Of a stretch of DNA of 35,095 bases, positions 31,885-35,095 are shown one piece after another (within the stretch, counting starts at the first letter, position 1; each line of letters starts with the position of its first letter). The position numbers and the translations under genes are program-made. Source of the DNA: a virus; the IMG/VR virus record IMGVR_UViG_3300022848_000033, positions 1 through 35,095 of that record; one strand, 5' to 3'. The notes under the pieces are model-generated. The model saw nothing but the letters and a program-made list of their open reading frames with translations. It made no database searches and had not been told where the DNA came from.

Positions 31885-32816
31885 TTAGTTAGTTATTTTG
31901 TTCTGTTTGTCATATGAATAAAATTTTTCTTTCTTACATTCCATAAAAACGGTTGCTCCATTATACATCCAGTCTCTTATTTTCAAAGCAGGTTTTCCTT
32001 CATAAGATAAAGAATACGAATGGTTTCTACGTTTAGATTTATAGATTTTATTGTTATTTAAATCCAATTCTTCAACGAAAAGTTTTCTAATATCTGTAAG
32101 AAAACTCTCAACTCCAGATGCAATACTAAATGATGGATAAGAATAAATTATTTCTTTAAATTTGTGTAACAAATAAAAAATAGACCCATCTCCATCAAAT
32201 AATCCTCTCATAAAATGTCTGTTTAAATCTTCATTTATTTTAGGAAATTTAACAGTTAAAGTTTTATTAGGAATAACTCCCAAACTATTTAAAGAGCTAT
32301 ACATAATATCACTGCATAACCTTATTGAATATGAAGGATTGCCATTTTTTCTAATGAGAGGTCCATGAACTGGACTATCCGCTTTTATTGAATTTTTGAA
32401 TTTATTCAAATGTTTTTCAGCTTCTAGAACTAGCTCGATTCTTAATTCACCTTGTACATTTTTTCGTTTTGTTACAGATCCATCAGCATATGTGAACTAC
32501 CCCGACCCTAAAGAGGTTTGGGTCGGAGTACCGACCCAAACTTTCTACGAAAGTAGGGGTTTTCTCGCCGCCGATGGATAAAACCTAACCAATAAGCTTT
32601 TGATTCAGTATTTATTTCATCAAAGTAGTTATAATCAAAAGAATACTTACTGTAACCTATTTTCCTTTTTCTAATACCTATTCTTTTCGCTCTTTGTTTA
32701 ACTCCAAGCCAAGGTCTAGAAAGAAGATTTAATAAAATTTCTTCTTTTTTTGCCACTAAGTAATTATTTTTGAGATGATCATCTTCTTCTTTAGACCATT
32801 TAGGATTCTTTGTCAT
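31885..32816 (-). pseudogene. LAGLIDADG homing endonuclease gene interrupted by an 86-bp element
   Basis: Two pieces of one gene: MTKNPKWSKEEDDHLKNNYL (SANT/Myb-like DNA-binding start) to AYWLGF, and, after the insertion, YADGSVTKRKN to the end. Joining them at the insertion gives AYWLGFIYADGS, the first LAGLIDADG motif; the second is HFMRGLFDGDGSIF. Without the 86 bp the coding part is 846 bases, exactly 282 codons with the stop, so the original gene was 281 residues and complete. It lies free-standing between the SSB and RecA genes, a usual site for homing genes near conserved replication genes. As it stands it is broken. Confidence 0.88.
32492..32577 (-). mobile_element. Minimal 86-bp IS200/IS605-type element with both ends
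   Basis: Read on the minus strand: TTTAT, then the left end CCATCGGCGG..., the repeat GTTTGGGTCGG / CCGACCCAAAC, and then, through the shared core CCTCTTTAGGGT, the right end that closes GGTAGTTCAC. Everything between the two core copies of the 343-bp form is missing, so it is an internal deletion that keeps both termini. It is inserted in the LAGLIDADG gene. Confidence 0.8.
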
Positions 32817-32820
32817 TAAG

Positions 32821-33000
32821 TTATTCTGTGATTTCTACGGGTTCAACTTTTATATCTATTGTCAGTGCAGAATTGACTATAAAAGGCTCTAGGACTCTTA
32901 CAATTTTTATTTCTTTACTATCTCTTTCTCGGAACTGGAGAGTTGATCCAGGAAGAATCTTAATCAAATTTGTTCCCCAGTCTGATTTATTTTCCATCAT
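32821..33000 (-). CDS. Small protein of unknown function (59 aa)
   Basis: Frame from ATG-ATG at 33000 (MMENKSDWGTNLIKILPGST) to TAA. It has a beta-rich, acidic-basic pattern (EIKIVRVLEPFIVNSALTID). It fills the gap between the SSB terminator and the endonuclease gene, whose ATG lies four bases after its stop. No Shine-Dalgarno is obvious. Confidence 0.5.
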   Translation of the reverse strand: MMENKSDWGTNLIKILPGSTLQFRERDSKEIKIVRVLEPFIVNSALTIDIKVEPVEITE

Positions 33001-33041
33001 TAGATTGTATCTTTTTTAAGTTTTTATTACTATAACTAAAC

Positions 33042-33074
33042 AAAAAAAACTCCCATAAAAAATATGGGAGTTTT
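33042..33074 (-). terminator. Rho-independent terminator after the SSB gene
   Basis: 12-bp stem AAAACTCCCATA / TATGGGAGTTTT with a five-base loop. On the minus strand it is followed by eight T, so transcription of the SSB gene should end here. Confidence 0.85.
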
Positions 33075-33098
33075 ATATATTATCAAATTGATATTGGT

Positions 33099-34070
33099 TT
33101 ATTCAGAATCAGAGAGTCCACGCAAGGTATTAAAGAATTCTTCATCAACCATGCTTTCTGTTTCGTCTACGTTGAAAGGTGACTCTTCTTGTACAGAAGA
33201 AGTACTTGCTTGTGCAACAGGCTGAGTCTCTTGAACAACAGCCTTAGTTTCTTGAATAACTGCTTTAGTTTCAGGTGAATCTTGATTATTGGAAGGTTCG
33301 TACTGGGAAGCATCAAACTCAGTATTTTCTTGGATAACACCAAGATGAACTTTTAACTCATGATCAATTTCTTCAGCACTCTTTAGAATCCTTAAAGTAC
33401 TTAGATCATGTAATTCTTCCATCCATTGCTTGCATTGATCTGGGTCACCAGCAGGTAATTCATCTTTGAACATTGAACTATCATAGTTAGGAAAAGCATC
33501 TTCTCCTGATTGCTTAACGTTTTTGATAATCATAAAATCACGACCTGTCTTTAGATCAGTAATATCACCATAACCTTTAATACCCATTTCTTTATCCCCA
33601 CAGGCTCCTCTAAGGATTAACTCAAGTAGAGTTTGTCCAACGGAGAGAATCTTAGGACCAACATTTTTAGAAACTACACCATTTTCATCAGTTTCTTCTC
33701 TGACAATAACATTGAAGTAAAATCTAGGAATAGGCTTGATTTGACGATAAAGATCTCTCATAGCCTTTTGTTCTTGTGGTGGAGCTTGTTCTGACTTTTT
33801 CCACAAGTACCGTAAGTAATCTCTAATAGGATTCTTACCTACCCACTTTCCATCTACCTTATCACATGGATCATGTAGATTCTTACCATTGACTTTAGAA
33901 ATCCTTGTTTCTTGATACAAGGACGCTCCAGGAGCAGGTGGTAGAATTCGAACTACAACAGTTCCTTTTCCTCGTGGCATTCTAACGAAATTCTTGAGGT
34001 ATGAATCATCTGGACCACCAGTTGATTTGATACTGTTGTAGGCACTTTGAAGTTGGTTAATAGCGTTCAT
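33099..34070 (-). CDS. T4 gp32-like single-strand DNA-binding protein
   Basis: 323 residues with GGAGG before the ATG. VRMPRGKGTVVVRILPPAPG, IPRFYFNVIV, KILSVGQTLLELIL, GDITDLKTGRDFMIIK and FPNYDSSMFKDE follow the gp32 core order. The C-terminal domain is acidic with three near-repeats (ETKAVIQETKAVVQETQPVA) and ends FNTLRGLSDSE, the usual partner-binding tail. It protects single-stranded DNA and works with the RecA-like protein. Its own terminator follows. The N-terminal basic region used by T4 gp32 for cooperativity is short here. Confidence 0.9.
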   Translation of the reverse strand: MNAINQLQSAYNSIKSTGGPDDSYLKNFVRMPRGKGTVVVRILPPAPGASLYQETRISKVNGKNLHDPCDKVDGKWVGKNPIRDYLRYLWKKSEQAPPQEQKAMRDLYRQIKPIPRFYFNVIVREETDENGVVSKNVGPKILSVGQTLLELILRGACGDKEMGIKGYGDITDLKTGRDFMIIKNVKQSGEDAFPNYDSSMFKDELPAGDPDQCKQWMEELHDLSTLRILKSAEEIDHELKVHLGVIQENTEFDASQYEPSNNQDSPETKAVIQETKAVVQETQPVAQASTSSVQEESPFNVDETESMVDEEFFNTLRGLSDSE

Positions 34071-34166
34071 TTTTGTCCTCCGTAGGTTTCCCTACAAGTA
34101 TGTTGAAATTGTTTCAGTGTTATAGTAATTATCGTAAGTGGTTTCAATATCGTTCAATCTTTTTTT

Positions 34167-34577
34167 TTATTCTTTTTCAGAATCATTATTTTTATTAAGA
34201 ATTTCTCGTGTTCCTTCAGGCTCAACCGACTTAGCCATCACATCTAATTTCTCTTTAAATGTAGAACAACCTTCTGATTCAAGTTTTTCATTGATTTCTT
34301 TTCTTGAATTATCTTCAGTTTTTTGTTGTTCTTGTAAAGTTTTGAGCATTTCAAGATTTTTTTCTATTTGCTTCTTTATATCTTCTTGAGATTGTTCAAA
34401 AGACAAGTTTGGATCTTTCCTATATGGTCTTGGTTTTTCAGAAAGTTTTCGTTCAAGATTATCACAGTATTTCTTTTCTTTAGCATTCTTACGAAGACTC
34501 TCCCGAATTTTTAAAACTTTAGCTTTCTTATCTTTTTCTTTAGCTTTTTGCTTCTTGATTTTCTTGTTTGTATTCAT
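34167..34577 (-). CDS. Charged coiled-coil protein of unknown function
   Basis: 136 residues with AAGGTG before the ATG. Almost entirely Lys/Glu-rich helix (KKIKKQKAKEKDKKAKVLKI, then EDIKKQIEKNLEMLKTLQEQ), with one Pro-rich break SEKPRPYRKDPN and a more acidic end. It could be a scaffold or DNA-binding helper. Its ATG lies three bases after the stop of the upstream broken gene. Confidence 0.65.
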   Translation of the reverse strand: MNTNKKIKKQKAKEKDKKAKVLKIRESLRKNAKEKKYCDNLERKLSEKPRPYRKDPNLSFEQSQEDIKKQIEKNLEMLKTLQEQQKTEDNSRKEINEKLESEGCSTFKEKLDVMAKSVEPEGTREILNKNNDSEKE

Positions 34578-34580
34578 AAA

Positions 34581-34763
34581 TCACCTTATTTCTATTCTTG
34601 AATCTGTTGAAATGACTTCGGGGAAAAAGCATATTAATTGTTTTTCTGAATTAACAACATTACCTGTATTTTGTAGGTACTGGGACAGAGAAAGTATAAA
34701 CTCAAAAAGATTTTCTTTGTTTAATTCTCGCCCTCTTGTCGTATTTATATTGAGGTTATCAAA
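34581..34763 (-). pseudogene. C-terminal end of a gene interrupted by the 34764 element
   Basis: Only the last 60 codons are visible (FDNLNINTTRGRELNKENLF to STDSRIEIR). Directly upstream is the right end of an IS200/IS605-type element. Joining the flank to the TTTAT expected on the far side gives the frame ...Y-FDNLNINTTRG, so an NYN-type (VYxDxxN) opening is possible but weakly based. The rest lies outside the window. Confidence 0.5.
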
Positions 34764-35095
34764 GTGAACTACCCCGACCCTAAAGAGGTAGGGGCTTCCT
34801 GCTTCACTCACAATTGCTTTATTTCCAATTAAGGATACAAGTCTAATATCATGTCCACAGGCTTTTTACTTCAGGCGGTTCCCGCCTTGAAGATTTGATC
34901 CTAACTAAAGGATCGTTTTTGTGTTTGCCATTTGGTTATCATAGCAAATATATTATAGTAATATATTATAGTAACATATTGTTAAAAAACAAGTTTAATT
35001 ATGTCTAATTGGCGGCTCTCATCCCACTACCCTAAAGAGGTTTGGGTCGGAGTACCGACCCAAACTTTCTACGAAAGTAGGGGTTTTCTCGCCGC
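34764..35095 (-). mobile_element. Second copy of the tnpB-less IS200/IS605-type element, cut by the window end
   Basis: Read on the minus strand it is nearly identical to 14689-15031: same left hairpin, same right end with ACGHDIRLVS and AGSPYLFRVG coding remnants, and terminus GTAGTTCAC at 34764. It differs by a five-base gap after GAGAGCCGCCAATTA and a few changes in the AT-rich part (ATATTAC for ATGTTAC). About six bases of the left end lie beyond the window. High identity implies recent movement. Confidence 0.8.

Noticed and set aside
32396-32581. Small frames through the 86-bp element (both strands)
   Set aside because: Same repeat sequence translated; the real gene is the interrupted LAGLIDADG frame.
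34742-34749. TATAAATA on the minus strand as a late promoter
   Set aside because: It lies inside a coding frame, and chance copies are expected at this base composition.
1-35095. tRNA genes, CRISPR arrays, alternative genetic code
   Set aside because: No cloverleaf with a CCA-type end and no regular spacer array were seen; genes end in all three standard stops.

Overview
The window is AT-rich, densely packed phage DNA, most likely from a large tailed (jumbo, T4-like) phage or a prophage of that kind. The evidence is the gene set: a gp32-like single-strand DNA-binding protein, a RecA/UvsX-like recombinase, a T4 gene 1-like dNMP kinase, thymidylate synthase and dihydrofolate reductase in one run, several small nucleases, and many short unknown genes with overlapping starts and stops. 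There is also a heavy load of inteins and homing endonucleases. TAG, TAA and TGA all end genes, so the standard code is used. No tRNA, rRNA or CRISPR array was seen. The host is probably Gram-negative, as judged from a HldE-like sugar gene and the PrkA/YeaH/SpoVR trio; this is inference.

Layout, left to right. 1-3.9 kb (minus): a phosphatase-like gene cut by the window edge, a DnaE-like gene with an intein that stops before the polymerase active site, and two small unknown genes. 3.9-10.5 kb (minus): a ClpP-like protease, then SpoVR (with intein), YeaH and PrkA; transcription runs PrkA to YeaH to SpoVR to ClpP-like. 10.5-13.3 kb: small genes, including an FmdB-like zinc ribbon that seems to start at ATT, an exported Tyr/Asn-rich protein, an HNH nuclease and a cysteine-rich lipoprotein. 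13.3-15.6 kb: HldE-like protein, a 343-bp IS200/IS605-type element without tnpB, and a DnaQ-like exonuclease. 15.6-17.5 kb (plus): a 504-residue phage protein and a GNAT acetyltransferase. 17.6-19.6 kb (minus): folA-like and thyA with two small coupled genes. 19.7-23.1 kb: unknown proteins, a zinc-finger TnsA-like nuclease, an ADP-ribosyltransferase-like protein and a second nuclease-like protein. 23.1-28.7 kb: cupin, dNMP kinase with a decayed LAGLIDADG tail, a deoxyribosyltransferase-like protein and a Ski2-like helicase with a large intein. 28.7-35.1 kb: unknown small genes, RecA, an interrupted LAGLIDADG endonuclease, SSB, a coiled-coil protein and another interrupted gene.

Three themes stand out. 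First, an entire bacterial stress-kinase module (PrkA, YeaH, SpoVR) sits in phage DNA, and its SpoVR carries an intein inside the family's most conserved motif. Second, a family of tnpB-less IS200/IS605-like elements is present in several forms (343 bp, about 338 bp, 96 bp, 86 bp and one edge fragment). Insertion follows TTTAT, and exact removal restores the reading frame of the gene that was hit. Third, seven unrelated small proteins begin with the same short amphipathic leader (M-x-F-x-x-W/F/Y-L/M/I), which resembles the capsid-targeting leader of T4 internal head proteins. One of them looks like an ADP-ribosyltransferase, as T4 Alt does. Three inteins in one 28-kb stretch show three endonuclease states: an intact LAGLIDADG, a decayed LAGLIDADG and a Vsr-like nuclease with zinc fingers.
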